Source: Voacanga thouarsii (taxonomy: Eukaryota > Streptophyta > Magnoliopsida > Gentianales > Apocynaceae). Taken from it: 64,000 bases of DNA. The position numbers and the translations under genes were made by a program. Where the stretch lies: assembly GCA_026120185.1 (NCBI GenBank), contig JANUWF010001783.1, forward strand, positions 6,603,001 through 6,667,000, given 5' to 3'. This document shows, in pieces, positions 12,072 through 25,715 of this stretch (its first letter is position 1; each line of letters starts with the position of its first letter). The notes under the pieces were generated by a model. It did no database searches, was not told the origin of the DNA, and saw nothing but the letters and a program-made list of their open reading frames with translations.

Positions 12072-15000
12072 ATATGGGGCATCAATACAAGCATGATTGG
12101 GGAACCATTCAGTGATTTGCAGCGATGGTTTACCATCAGAAGCCCACGTATGAAACACAAAAACTTAACCGTGTCTTTTCGTACAGAAAGAGGTTTTTTG
12201 TAATTCTAGTAGTATTTTTATTTGATAAAAAAAAAATGTATTTTGTTTAATTTTTTTTAAAAAAATGTGTAAGCTGTTTGTCATTTTAGTGATATAGTTG
12301 TAAAAGAATGAAGTAATTGTTAGTATATGTTTCTAAATTTATGGGGCGTCAATACAAACATGATTGGGGAACCTTTCGGTGCTTTGTGACGATGGTTTAC
12401 CAACAGAAGCCTACGTATGATGCACAATCATTTAACCGTGTTTTTTGCTATAGATAAAAGTTTTTTGAAATTCTCGTAGTGTTTTTATTTGATAAAAAAA
12501 AAAGGTATTTTGTTTAATTTTTTTTAACATAAATGTGTTCGCTGTTAGTCATTTTTGTGATATAGTTGTAAAAGAATGTGGTAATTGTTAGTATATGTGC
12601 TATGTATTTGGGGCGTTAAAACAAGCATGATTGGGAAACCTTTCGATTCTTTGCGACGATAGTTTACCATCAGAAGCCCACGTATGATGTACAATAACTT
12701 AACCGTGTTTTTTTCTATAGAAAAAAGTTTTCTGTAATTCTTGTAGTGTTTTCATTTGATAAAAAAAAAAAATGGTATTTTGTTTAATTTTTTTTAACAA
12801 TAATGTGATTGTTGTTTGTCATTTTAGCAATATAGTAGTAAAAGAACGTAGTAATGGTTAGTATATGTGCTAAGTATATGAGGCGTCAATACAAGCATGA
12901 TTTGGGAACCTTTTGGAGCTTTGCGACGATGGTTTACCATCAGAAGCCCACGTATGATGCACAATAACTTAACCGTGTTTTTTTTCTACTGAAAATGTTT
13001 TTTGTAATTTTAAGTAGTGTTTTTCTTTGATAAAAAAGTGGTATTTTTTTAAATTTTTGTTAACAAAAATGTACTAGCTGTTAGTAATTTTAGTGATACA
13101 GTAGTTTAAAACGTATTAATAGTTAGTATATGTGCTATATATATGGGGCGTCAATATAAGCATGACTTGGGAACCTTTCGGTGATTTGCGACGATGGTTT
13201 ACCTTTAGAAGCCCACGTATGATGCACAATAACTTAACCATGATTTTTACTACAGATTTTTTTTTTTTTTGTAATTCTAGTAGTGTTTTTATTTGATAAA
13301 AAAAAGGTGCTATGTTTAATTTTTTTTTAACAAAAATGTGCTAGCTGTAAGTCATTTTAGTGATATAGTTGTGAAAGAATGTAGTAATTGTTAGTATACG
13401 TGCTACGTATATGGGGTGTCAATACAGCGATGATTGGGAAATCTTTTGGTGCTTTGTGACGATGGTTTACCATCAGAAGCCCACGTATGAAGCACAATAA
13501 CTTAACAGTGTCTTTTGGTAAAGAAAAAGTTTTTTGTTTTTAATTCTAGGAGTGTTTTTATTTGATAAAAAAAAAAGGTATTTTGTTTAATTTTTTTTAA
13601 CAAAAATGTGCTAGCTATTAGTCATTTTAGTGATACAGTTGGAAAAGAACGTAGTAATAGTTCGTATATATGCTAAGTATTTGGGGCGTCAATACGAGTA
13701 TGATTGGGGAACCATTCGGTGTTTTGCAACGATGGTTTACTATCAGAAACCCACGTATGATGCACAATAACTTAACAGTGTCTTTTGGTACAGAAAATAG
13801 TTTTTTGTAATTCTAGTAGTGTTTTTATTTGATAAAAAAATGGTATTTTGTTTAATTTTTTTTAACAAAAATGTGCTAGCTGTTAGTCATTTTTTGTGAT
13901 ACAGTTGTAAAATAATGTAGTAATGGTTTGTATATATGCTAAGTATACGGGGCATCAATTCGAGTATGATTGGTGAACCTTTCTGGGCTTTGCGACGATG
14001 GTTTTCCTTCAGAAACCCACGTATGATGCAGAATAACTTAACCATTTTTTTTTCTGCAGAATTTTTTTTTTTTGTAATTCTAATAGTGTTTTTATTTGAT
14101 AAAAAAAAAGTTATTTTGTTTTATTTTTGTTTACAAAAATGTGCTAGCTATTTGTAATTTTTGTGATATAGTAGTAAAAGAACGTAGTAATGGTTAGTAT
14201 ATGTGCTAATTATATGGGGCGTCAATGTAAGCATGATTGGGGAACCCTTCGGTGCTTTGCGACGATGGTTTATCATCAGAAACCCGCGTTTGATGCATAA
14301 TAACTTAACCGTTTTTTTTTTCTACTGAAAACTTTTTTGTAATTCTAGGTAATGTTTTTATTTTATAAAAAGAGGTATTTTGTTTAGTTTTTGTTAACAA
14401 AAGTGTGCAAGCTGTTAGTAATTTTAGTGATGTAGTTGTTAAAGAACGTAGTAATGGTTAGTATATGTGAAAAGTGTGCAGTTTTTTGTAATTCTAGTAG
14501 TTTTTATATTTGATAAAAAAAAGGTATTTTGCTTAATATTTTTTTACAAAAATGTGCTAGCTGTTAGTCATTTTTGTGATATATTTGTAAAAGAACGTAG
14601 TAATTGTTAGTATATGTGCTAAGTATATGGGTCGTCAATACAAGCATGTTTGGGGAACCTTTCGGTGATTTGCGACGATGGTTTACCATCAGAAATCCAC
14701 GTATGATGCACAATAATTTAACCGTGTATTTTTCTACTGAAATTTTTTTTTTTAAATCTAGTAGTGTTTTTATTTGATAAAAAAAAGGGTATTTTTTTTA
14801 TTTTTTTTAACAAAAAGGTGCTAGCTGTTAGTCATTTTAGTGATACAGTAGTAAAAGAACGTAGTAATGGATAGTATATGTGTTAAGTTTATGGGGTGTC
14901 AATACAAGCATGATTAGATAACCTTTTTGTGCTTTGCGACGATGGTTTAACATCGGAAGCCAACGTATGATGCACAATAACTTAACCGTGTTTTTTTCAA

Positions 15001-15154
15001 AGAAAATGCTTTTTTGTAATTCAAGTTGTGTTTTTATTTGATAAAAAAAAAAGGTATTCTGTTTAATTTTTTTAAACAAAAATGTGCTAGTTGTAAGTCA
15101 ATTTTGTGATATAGTTGTAAAAGAACGTAGTAATGGTTAGCGTATGTGCTAAGT
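12072..15154. repeat. Higher-order repeat copy 4 (12 monomers, incomplete)
   Basis: The order is a(12072) b(12340) c(12605) d(12875) e(13140) f(13409) g(13680) h(13945) i(14212) t(about 14476) j(14625) k(14889). The next monomer at 15155 is not n-type, and the higher-order register is lost from there on. Confidence 0.8.
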
Positions 15155-18100
15155 ATTTGGGGCATCAATACAAGCAGGATTGGGAAACCTTTTGATGCTT
15201 TGCGACGATGGTTTACCATCAGAAGCCCACGTATGATGCACCATTACTTAATCGTGTTTTTTTCTTTAGAAAAAAGTTTTTTTTTTGTAATTCTTGTAGT
15301 GTTTTTATTTGATAAAAAAAAAGGTATTTTGTTTAATTGTTTTAAACAAAAATATGCTAGCTGTAAGTCATTTTTGTGATATTGTTGTAAAAGAACGTAG
15401 TAATTGTTAGAGTGTGTGCTAAGTTTATGGGGAGTCAATACAAGCATGATTGGGAAACCTTTCGGTGCTTCGCAACAATGGGTTACCATCAGAAACCCAT
15501 GTATGATGCACAATAACTTAACCGTTTGTTTTGGGACAGAAAAAAGTTTTTTGTAATTCTAGTAGTATTTTTATTTGATAAAAAAAAAGGTATTTTGTTT
15601 AATTTTTTTTAAAAAAGTGTGCCAGCTGTTAGTAATTTTAGTGAAACAGTTTTAATAGAACGTAGTAATGGTTAGCATATGTGCTAAGTATATGGGGCGT
15701 CAATACAAGCATGATTGGAAAACCTTTCGGTGCTTTGCAATGATGGTTTACCATCAGAAACCCACGTATGATGCACAATAACTTAACCATGTTTTTTGGG
15801 ACAGAAAAAAGTTTTTTGTAATTCTAGTAGTGTTTTTATTTGATAAAAAAAAAACGTATATTGTTTAATTTTTTTTTATAAAAATGTGCTAGCTGTTAGT
15901 CATATTAGTGAAAGAGTTGTAAAAGAACGTTGTAATTGTTAGTATATGTGCTAAGTATGTGGGGCGTCAATACAAGCATGATTGGGAAACCTTTCGGTGC
16001 TTTACGACGATGGTTTACCATCAGAAGCCCACGTATGAAGCACAATTACTTAATCGTATTTTTTTCTTTAGAAAAAAGTTTTTTTTGGAATTCTAGTAGT
16101 GTTTTTATTTGATAAAAAAAAAGGTATTTTGTTTAATTGTTTTAAACAAAAATGTGCTAGCTGTAGGTCATTTTTGTGATATAGTTGTAAAAGAATGTAG
16201 TAATGGTTAGCGTATGTGCTAAGTATATGGGGCGTCAATATAATTATGATTGGGAAACCTTTCGGTGCTTTGCAATGACGGTTTACCATCAGAAACCCAC
16301 GTATGATGCACAATAACTTAACCGTGTGTTTTGGGATAGAAAAAAGTTTTATGTAATTCTAGTAGTGTTTTTATTTGATAAAAAAAAAGGTATTTTGTTT
16401 AATTTTTTTTAACAAAAGTATGCCAGCTGTAAGTCATTTTTGTGATATAGTTTTAATAGAACATAGTAATGGTTATCATATGTGCTAAGTATATGGGTCG
16501 TCAATACATGCATGATTGGGAAACCTTTCGGTGCTTTGCAACGATGGTTTTCCATAAAAAACCCACGTATAATGTATAATAACTTAACCGTGTTTTTTTC
16601 CGCAGAATAAAGTTTTTTGTAATTCTAGTAGTGTTTTTATTTGATAAAAAAAAATTGTTATTTTGTTTAATTTTTTTTAACAAAAATGTGCTAGCAGTTA
16701 GTAATTGTAGTGATACAGTAGAAAAAGAACGTAGTAATTGTTATCATATGTGCTAAGTATATGGGGCGTCAATACAAGCATGATTGGGGAACCTTTCGGC
16801 ACTTTGCAACAATGTTTAACCTCAGAAGCCCACGTATGATGCACAATTACTTAACCGAGTTTTTTTCTATAGAAAAAAGTTTTTTGTAATTCTAGTAGTG
16901 TTTTTATTAGATAAAAAAAAAGGTATTTTGTTTATTTTTTTTAACAATAGTGTGCTAGCTGTTAGTAATTTTAGTGATACAGTTGTTAAAGAACGTAGTA
17001 ATGGTTAGTATATGTGCAGAGTATATGGGGCGTCAATACAAGCATGATTGGGGAACCTTTCGGCACTTTGCAACAATGTTTAACCTCAGAAGCCCACGTA
17101 TGATGCCCAATAACTTAACCGTGTCTTGTGGTACAGAAAAATCTTTTTTGTAATTCTAGTAGTGTTTTTATGTGATAAAAAAAAAAGGTATTTTGTTTAA
17201 TTTTATTTAAAAAGAAATGTTCTAGATGTTAGTCATTTTTGTGATATAGTTGAAAGAGAACGTAGTAATTGTTAGTATATGTGTTAAGTATATGGGGCGT
17301 CAATACAAGCATGATTGGGGAATTTTATTTAAACCCACGTATGATGCACAATAACTTAACCGTGTTTTTTTCTACAGAAAAAAGTTTTCTGTAATTGTTG
17401 TATTGTTTAAAATTGTTAAAAAAAAGGTATTTTGTTTAATTATTTTTAAACAAAAATGTGCTAGTTGTTAGTCATTTTAGCGATACAGTAGTAAAAGAAC
17501 GTTGTAATGGTTAATATATGTGCTAAGTATATGAGGCGTCAATACAAGCATGATTTGGGAACCTTTCGGTGCATTCCGATGATGGTTTACCATCAGAAGC
17601 CATGTATGATGCACAATAAATTAACCGTGTTTTTTTTCTGAAATTTTTTTTTGTAATTCTACATAGTGTTTTAATTTGATAAAAAAAAAAAAGAGGTATT
17701 TTGTTTAATTTTTGTTAACAAAAATGTACGAACTGTTAGTAATTTTAGTGATACAGTAGTAAAAGAACGTAATAATGATTAGTATATGTGCTAAGTATAT
17801 GGGGCGTCAATACAAGCATGATTAGGGAACCTTTCGGTGCTTTGTGACGATGGTTTATTATCAGAAATCCACGTATGATGCACAATACTTTAACCGTGTA
17901 TTTTTCTACAGATTTTTTTTTTTTTTTGTAAATCAAGTAGTGTTTTTATTTTTTAAAAAAATAGGGTATTTTGTTTATTTTTTTTTAACAAAAATGTGCT
18001 AGCTGTTAGTCTTTTTAGTGTTACAGTTGTAAAAGAATGTAGTAATGGTTAGTATATGTGCTAAGTATATAGGGCGTCAATATAAGCATAATTGGTGAAC

Positions 18101-21100
18101 CTTTCGGGGCTTTGCGATGATGGTTTACCTTCAGAAGCTCACGTATAGTGCACAATAACTTAACTGTATTTTTTTCTATTGAAAAAGTGTTTTGTAATTC
18201 TAGTAGTGTTCTGATTTTATAAAAAAGAGGTATTTTGTATAATTTTTGTTAACAAAAAAGTGCTAGCAGTTAGTAATTGTAGTGATACAGTAGAAAAAGA
18301 ACGTAGTAATGGTTAGTACATGTGCTAATTATATGGGGTGTTAATATAAGCATGATTGGGGATCCTTTCGGTGCTTTGCGACGGTGGTTTATCATCAGAA
18401 GCCCACGTATGCTGCACAATAACTTAACCGTATTTTTTTCTGCTGAAAAAGTTTTATGTAATTCTGGGTAGTGTTTTTATTTGATAAAAAAGAGGTATTT
18501 GGTTTAATTTTTGTTAACAAAAGTGTGCAAGCTGTTAGTAATTTTAGTGATACAGTTGTAAAAGAAGGTAGTAAAGGTTAGTATATGTGCTAAGTATATG
18601 GTGCATCAATACAAGCACGATTGGGGAACCTTTCGGTGCTTTACAACGATGGTTTACATTTAGAAGCCCACGTATGATGTACAATAACTTTACCGTGTCT
18701 TCTTGTACAGAAATAGTTTTTTGTAATTCTAGTAGTGTTTTTATTTGATAAAAAAAAGGTATTTTGTTGAATTTTTTTTAACAAAAATGTGCTAGCCGTT
18801 AGTCTTTTTTGGGATATAGTTGTAAAAGAATGTAGTAATTGTTAGTATATGTGCTAAGTCTATAGGGCGTCAATACAAGCATGATTGGGGAACTTTTCTG
18901 TGCTTTGCGACGATGGTTTACCATCAGAAGCCTACGTATGATGCACAATAACTTAACCGTGTTTTTTGCTACAGAGAAAAGTTTTTTGTAATTCTAGTAC
19001 TGTTTTAATTTGATAAAAAAAAAAGGTATTTTGTTTTCTTTTGTGTAACAAAAATGTGCTAGCTGTTAGTCATTTTAGTGATATAGTAGTAAAAGAACGT
19101 AGTAATGGTTAGTATATGTGTTAAGTATAAGGGACGTAAATATATGTATGATTGGGAAACCTTTCGGTGCTTTGCGACGACGCTTTACCATCTGAAGCCC
19201 ACGTATGATGCACAATAACTTAACCGTGTTTTTTTCTACAGAAAAATTTTTCTGTAATTCTAGTATTGTTTTTATTTGATTAAAAAAAAAAGGTATTTTG
19301 TTTAACTTTTTTTTAACAAAAATGTGCTAGTTGTTAGTCATTTTTGGGATACAGCAGTAAAAGAATGTAGTAATGGTTAGGATATGTGCTAAGTATATGA
19401 GGCGTCAATACAAGCATGATTGGGGAACCTTTCGGTACTTTGCGACGATGGTTTACCATCAGAAGCTCACGTATGATGCACAATAACTTTACCGTGTTTT
19501 TTTTTTCTGAAAAAGTTTTCTGTAATTCTTGGTAGTGTTTTTATTTGATAAAAATGTCGTATTTTGTTTAATTTTTGTTAACAAAAATGTACTAACTGTG
19601 AGTAATTTTAGTGATAGAGTACTAAAGGAAATTAGTAATAGTTAGTATATGTGCTAAGTATATGGGGCGTCAATACAAGCATGATTAGGGAACCTTTCGT
19701 TGCTTTGCGACGATGGTTTACCATCAGAAATCTACGTATGTTGCACAATAACTTAACCGTGTTTTTTTCTACATAATTTTTTTTTTTGTAAATCTAGTAG
19801 TGATTTTATTTGATAATAAAAAAAGGGTATTTTGTTTAATTTTTTTTAACAAAAATGTGCTAGCAGTTAGTCATTTTTGTGGTATAGTTGTAAAAGAATG
19901 TAGTAATGGTTAGTATATGTGTTAAGTATATGGGGTGGCAATACAAGCATGATTAGGGAACCTTTCGGTGCTTTGCGAAGATGGTTTACCATCGGAAGCC
20001 CACATATGATGCACAATTACTTAACCATGTTTTTTTCACAGAAAAAGGTTTTTTTTTTTTTAAATTCTAGTAGTGTTTTTCTTTGAAAAAAAAAAGGTAT
20101 TTTGTTTAATTTTTTATAACAAAAATGTGTTAGCAGTTAGTCATTTTAGTGATACAGATGTAAAAGAACGTAGTAATGGTTAGTATATGTGCCAAGTATA
20201 TGGGGCGTCAATACAAGCATGATTGGAGAACCTTTTAGTGCTTTGTGACGATGGTTTACCATCAGAAACCCACGTATGATGCACAATAACTTAACCGTGT
20301 TTTTTTCTGTAGAAAAAAGTTTTTTGTAATTCTAGTAGAGTTTTTGTTTGATAAAAAAAAAAAGGTATTTTATTTAATTTTTTAAACAAAAGTGTGCTTT
20401 CTGTTAGTAATTTTAGTGATACAGTAGTAAAAGAATGTAGTTATGGTTACTATATGTGCTATGTATATGGGGCGTCAATATAAGCATGATTAGAGAAATT
20501 TTTCGTGCTTTGCGACGATTGTTTACCATCAAAAGCCCACGTATGATGCACAATAATATAACCGTATTTTTTTCTTTTGAAAAAAGTTTTTTGCCATTCT
20601 ATTAGTGTTTTTATTTGATAAAAAAAGGTATTTTTTTTATATTTTTTTAACAAAAATGTGCTAGCTGTTTGTAAATTTAGTGATACAGTTGTAAAAGAAT
20701 GTAGTAATGGTTAGTATATGTCCTAAGTATATAGGGCGTTAATATAAGAATAATTGGGGAACCTCTCGGGGCTTTGCGACTATGGTTTACCATCAGAAGC
20801 CCACGTATGATGCAGAATAACTTAACCGTATTTTTTTCTGTTGAAAAAGTTTTTTGTAATTCTAGTAGTGTTTTGATTTTATAAAAAAGAGGTATTTTGT
20901 TTAATTTTTGTTAACAAAAGTGTGCTAGGTGTTAGTAATTTTAGAGATACAGTTGTAAAAGAACGTAGTAATGGTTAGTATATGTGCTAAGTATATGGGG
21001 CGTCAATACAAGTACGATTAGGGAACCTTTCGGAGCTTTGCGACGATGGCTTGCCATCAGAAATCCATGTATGATGCACAATAACTTAATCGTGATTTTT

Positions 21101-23540
21101 ACTACAGAAAATTTTATTTTGTAATTCTAGTAGTTTTTTTATTTGATAAAAAAAAGGGTTTTTTGTTTAATTTTTTTAACAAAAATGTGCTAGCTGTTAG
21201 TCATTTTGGTGTTAGAGTTGTTAAAGAATGTAGTAATGGTTAGTATATGTGCTAAGTATGTGGGGCATCAATATAAGCATGATTGGGGAACCTTTCGGTG
21301 CTTTGCGACGATGGTTTACTATCAGAAACTCACGTATGATGCACAATAACTTAACCGTATTTTTTTCACAGAAAATGGTTTTTTGGAATTCTAGTAGTGT
21401 TTTTATTTGATAAAAAAAAAGGTATTTTGTTTAATTTTTTTTAACAAAAATGTTCTAGCTGTTAGTAATTTTAGTGATACAGTTGTAAAATAACGTAGTA
21501 ATGGTTAGTATATATGCTAAGTATATGGGGCGTCAATACAAGCGTGTTTTGGGAACCTTTCGGCGCTTTGCGGCGATGGTTTACCATCAGAAATCCATGT
21601 ATGATGCACAATAACTAAACCGTGTTTTTTTCAATAGAAAAAAGTTTTTTGTAATTCTAGTAGTGTTTTTATTTGATAAAAAAAAGGTATTTTTTTAATT
21701 TTTTTTTACTAAAGTGTGCTAGTTGTTAGTAATTTTAGTGATACAGTTGTAAAAGAATGTAGTAATGGTTAGTATATATGCAAAGTATATAGGGCGTCAA
21801 TATAAGCATGGTTAGGGAAACTTTCGGTGCTTTGCGACGATGTTTTACCATCAGAAGCTCACGTATGCTGCACAATAACTTAACCGTATATTTTTCTATA
21901 GAAAAATGTTTTTTGTAATCCTAGTAGTGTTTTTAGTTGATAAAAAAAAAAAAGTTATTTTGTTTATTTTTTTTTAATGAAAATGTGCTAGCTGTTAGTA
22001 ATTTTAGTGATACCGTTGTAAAAGAATGTAGTAATGGTTAGTATATGTGCTAAGTATATGGGGCGTCAATACAAGCATGATTTGGGAACCTTTCGGTGCT
22101 TTGCGACGACGGTTTACTATCGAAAGCCCACGTATGATGCACAATAACTTAACCGTGTATTTTTTTACTGAAAAAGTTTTTTGTAATTCTAGGTAGTGTT
22201 TTTATTTGATAAAAATGTGGTATTTTGTTTAATTTTTGTTTACCAAAATGTACTAGCTGTTAGTAATTTTAGTGATACAGTTGTAAAAGAACGTGGTAAT
22301 GGTTAGTATATGTGCTAAGTATATGGGGCGTCAATACAAGCTTGATTAGGGATCATTTCGGTGCTTTGCAACGATGGTTTACCATCAGAAATCCACGTAT
22401 GATGCACAATAACTTAACCGTGTTTTTTTCTACAGATTTTTTTTTTTTTTTTTTTGTAAATCTAGTAGTTTTTTTTTTTTTTGATAAAAAAAGGGTATTT
22501 TGTTTAATTTTTTTAAACAAAAATGTGCTAGTTGTTAGTCATTTTTGTGTTATAGTTGTAAAAGAACGAAGTAATGGTTAGTATATGTGTTAAGAATATG
22601 GGGTGTCAATACAAGCATGATTTGGGAACCTTTCGGTGCTTTGCGACGATGGTTTTCCATCAGAAGCCCACATATGATGCACAATAACTTTACCGTGTCT
22701 TCTTGTACAGAAATAATTTTTTGTAATTCTAGTTGTGTTTTTTTTTTTAAAAAAAAAAGGTATTTTGTTTAATTTTTTTTAACAAAAATGTGCTAGCTGT
22801 TAGTCATTTTAGTGATACAGTTGTAAAAGAACGTAGTAATGGTTAGTATATATGTTAAGTATATGGGGTGTCAATACAAGCATGATTGGGGAACCTTTCG
22901 TTGCTTTGTGATGATGGTTTACCATCAGAAACCCACGTATGATGCACAATAACTTAACCGTGTTTTTTTCTGTAGAGAAAACTTTTTTATAATTCTAGTA
23001 GTGTTTTTATTTGATAAAAAAAAAAGGTATTTTGTTTAATTTTTTTTTGGAAAAGTGTGCTAGCTGTTAGTAATTTTAGTGATACAGTTGTAAAAGAATG
23101 TAGTAATGGTTAGTATATGTGCTAAGTATATGGGGCGTCAATATAAGCATGATTAGGGAACCTTTCGGTGCTTTGCGATGATGGTTTATCATCAGAAGCC
23201 CACGTATGATACACAATAACTTAACCGTGTTTTTTTTCTACAAAAAAAAGTTTTCTGTAATTCTAGCTGTGTTTTTATTTGATAAAAAAAAAAAAGGTAT
23301 TTTGTTTATTTTTTTTTTAACAAAAATGTGCCAGTTGTTAGTCATTTTAGCGATACAATAGTGAAAGAACGTAGTAATGGTTAGTATATGTGCTAAGTAT
23401 ATGGGGTATCATTACAAGCATGATTGGGGAACCTTTCGGTGCTTTGTGACGATGGTTTACCATCAGAAGCCCACGTATGATGCACAATAACTTAACCGTG
23501 TTGGCAATCTACAGAAAAAGTTTTTTGTTATTCTGGGTAT
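15155..23540. repeat. Satellite monomers without clear higher-order register
   Basis: About 31 further monomers are in the same orientation but carry scattered private variants. Local pair similarity is visible: the monomers around 16,797 and 17,060 share CGGCACTTTGCAACAATG. The monomer at about 17,293 has lost some 40 bp across the dyad (GGGGAATTTTATTTAAACCC). The last recognisable monomer sequence is around 23,395-23,540, where GTTGGCAATCTACAGAAAAAG precedes unrelated DNA. Confidence 0.85.
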
Positions 23541-24500
23541 TGAGTTATTGTATTGGGTTAAGAATTTTTATTTTGTGGCAAGTTCTGGGTTCATTCTACA
23601 TCCCTTTCTCTTTTATGTATTGGACAGATCGAAGAGAATAGGATATTAGTTATCATTTTTTTTTTCTCCATTCTTGTTGTCTTCCAATAGATTTTTTGTC
23701 TACTAATTTTATCATTGTCATTTGTAGTCATGAGCAATTAATATTCCAAGAAAACCTTATTTCGGTGATTGTTAATAAGATATAGCGAGATCATATTAAC
23801 ATTGTAATCGAGATCATACAAAGCGAGATCTGAGGCCGCGTAATTCTTGATGACAGTAAATTTTTTTTTTTTTTGCATTTCCTGACTTCTATGTTTCCAT
23901 ATATAGTGGAGTGGAATCGTTGGGAGAAAAAGGCAGAGGCAATTGTTGATCTCCGGGCGACTACTCTAAACTGTCAGCCAGTGAGTCTGGGTGGTGGTGT
24001 TTTTTGTACATTCTATAATATATAGTTAGTATGTGCGTATGTTACATTAGGATTTGTTTATCCATTGGCATTGGATTCTAGAATAATTTTTTTAATTGTT
24101 TCGGTGTTCACAAAATGTCATCTTTTAAGATAACATTTATCAATTACATCTTGAAAAAAATTTGAAAGTGAAAGTGATTTTTCATTCGAAATTACTCATG
24201 TATGTTATTTTAATAGCTAGTTATTATTATATACACATGATACATTTGTATTTTAATAATTTAACTCGAATACAAGTGACATAACTTCATTTCCAATGTG
24301 CTTTGGCTTTCCTGTATGTATGGTCATTGGAGAGCTTTGGAGAAGGGAACCTAAGGAGGATATACAGCCTTCATTGCTAGTAAAGAATTTTAATAAGGAT
24401 TACTGAGTAAATATGCTATGATTGACTAGCAGAAAACATGAGTATCTAGTCTTCAATGAAATAATAATTGTAGTAGAAAACATATTAACCAATGTGCCGC
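23541..24500. other. Unassigned DNA right of the satellite
   Basis: AT-rich sequence with no convincing gene. It holds an imperfect T run at 23,862-23,874 and long AT-rich stretches. I found no similarity to the satellite or to the elements further right. Confidence 0.4.
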
Positions 24501-24519
24501 TTTCATATGCTTGGGGCTT

Positions 24520-25500
24520 GCATTTATGTGAATGTGTAAGGTGATCATACATTTGTAGGATGTTGTGCATGTGTTTGTGTGGCAATGGCCTATGTAGTAG
24601 GTATGACGATATATAGTGTGGAAAGCGGTTAATATAGTTGTGATAGGTGTTCATCTATTTGTGCCATGTGTGTATGTGTCTATGTGGTTTGTTATTATAG
24701 TAACTAGTACAAATTCATTTTAGGCTTGTATCTTCATCGTATAAAGTGTTCATGTGCTCGTGGTATGTAGTTCATGTGGTTGTGTGGCTATAGCAATGTA
24801 TTGTGGTTCTTGATCCATCGTAGCAAGCTTTGCACGTTGCCAACAATGCCAAGAAGAGTACTACTAGATTGATAATTTTTGGATAAAAGGATGTACAGTG
24901 ACATGATTTTTTCCCCCTTCTCCCACTGTATTCTTTTATCATTCGCAATTGTTGATTAGATAGTGTATTGATCTGCTGTCTGGTGTACCCTCAATAGAGA
25001 CAGACAGGAGTGGAGAAGGGAATATGATAGGTTCCTTAGAATTCTGCAATGTTCTACAATGAAATTTTGATGCAACAATTTTTTTGTGTTCTGCTATCTT
25101 CTCCAATGTTTGTGTGACTTGTTCCTATAGTAAGCAGTGAAGAATGAGGTTTTGTAAGGTGTTCATGTAGTTATGTCAGGTGTTCATGTGTTTGTGTGCC
25201 AATGTCCATGTAGTGTGGTAAAGAGATGCAGGTTCATGCTAAAGCAGTTTCATAAGTTGTTTATGTGTTTGGGTGGCTAGTTCATGTGGCAACTAGCACA
25301 TATTGAGCAAAGTATGCTTTGGTATATGGCTGTGTAAAGTATTCATGTATTTGTGAACATGAATACTTTTGTCTGGCATGTTTATGTGGTAACCAATACA
25401 GGTTTATGATATATCTGGGGAATATGTTCATGTTATTATGTATTTCGTTCATGTGTTTATGTTGTGTGTTCATGCAGTAACTAGTGTACATTGACTTAGG
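24520..25500 (+). repeat. GTTCATGTG-type degenerate minisatellite, left block
   Basis: Loose repeats of GTGTTCATGTGTTTGTG and GTTCATGTGGTTATGT are interspersed with GTAACTAGTACA-like segments (about 24,700, 25,388 and 25,475). The density is lower than in the block at 30.3-31.6 kb, but the unit and strand are the same. It lies just upstream of the Ulp1-like gene. Confidence 0.6.
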
Positions 25501-25715
25501 ACTAGTCTCATGTGTTCACATGACAATTTATATTCTAAGAAACATAAGGTTTACAGTACTCATCATTTCAGTATATGACAACTAAATTGATAATAGTTTT
25601 TGTCGCACTAGAAGATCAAGAAGTATAGACTCAAGGTTTGTGCTCTGCATGCGCTACCCTTTCTTGATCCCCAACTAGCACTTAGTATTTTATTTGACGT
25701 CTGTGCTGCAACATC

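Larger units (their letters stand above)
1..23540. repeat. Satellite array, monomer about 265-270 bp
   Basis: Nearly the whole block is head-to-tail copies of one unit. A conserved GC-richer core (GGGGCGTCAATACAAGCATG, then a GATGGTTTACCATC dyad, then CACGTATGATGCACAATAAC) recurs at 201, 471, 741, 1011, 1276, 1542, 1807, 2071 and onward at 264-270 bp steps. The rest of each monomer is AT-rich, with runs of T and A and a GTGCTAGCTGTTAGTCA-like segment. Homopolymer length accounts for much of the length variation. About 85 monomers fit. The left end lies outside the window; on the right, monomer similarity stops about 20 bases after 23,520. A monomer of this size in a long array next to old retrotransposons is typical of plant (peri)centromeric or heterochromatic satellite, but the location is inference. 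Confidence 0.97.

Noticed and set aside
1..23540. Recurring 60-90 codon frames on both strands of the satellite (for example - strand frames with KLLCIIRG, + strand frames with ALRRWFTIRSPRMMHN)
   Set aside because: They recur because the monomer recurs, and some are kept by its near-multiple-of-three length. Starts, ends and frames shift with homopolymer length, and no known domain or splice context supports coding.
1..23540. CRISPR-like or rDNA spacer interpretation of the array
   Set aside because: Repeats are head-to-tail without unique spacers, the genome is a plant, and no rRNA sequence is seen.
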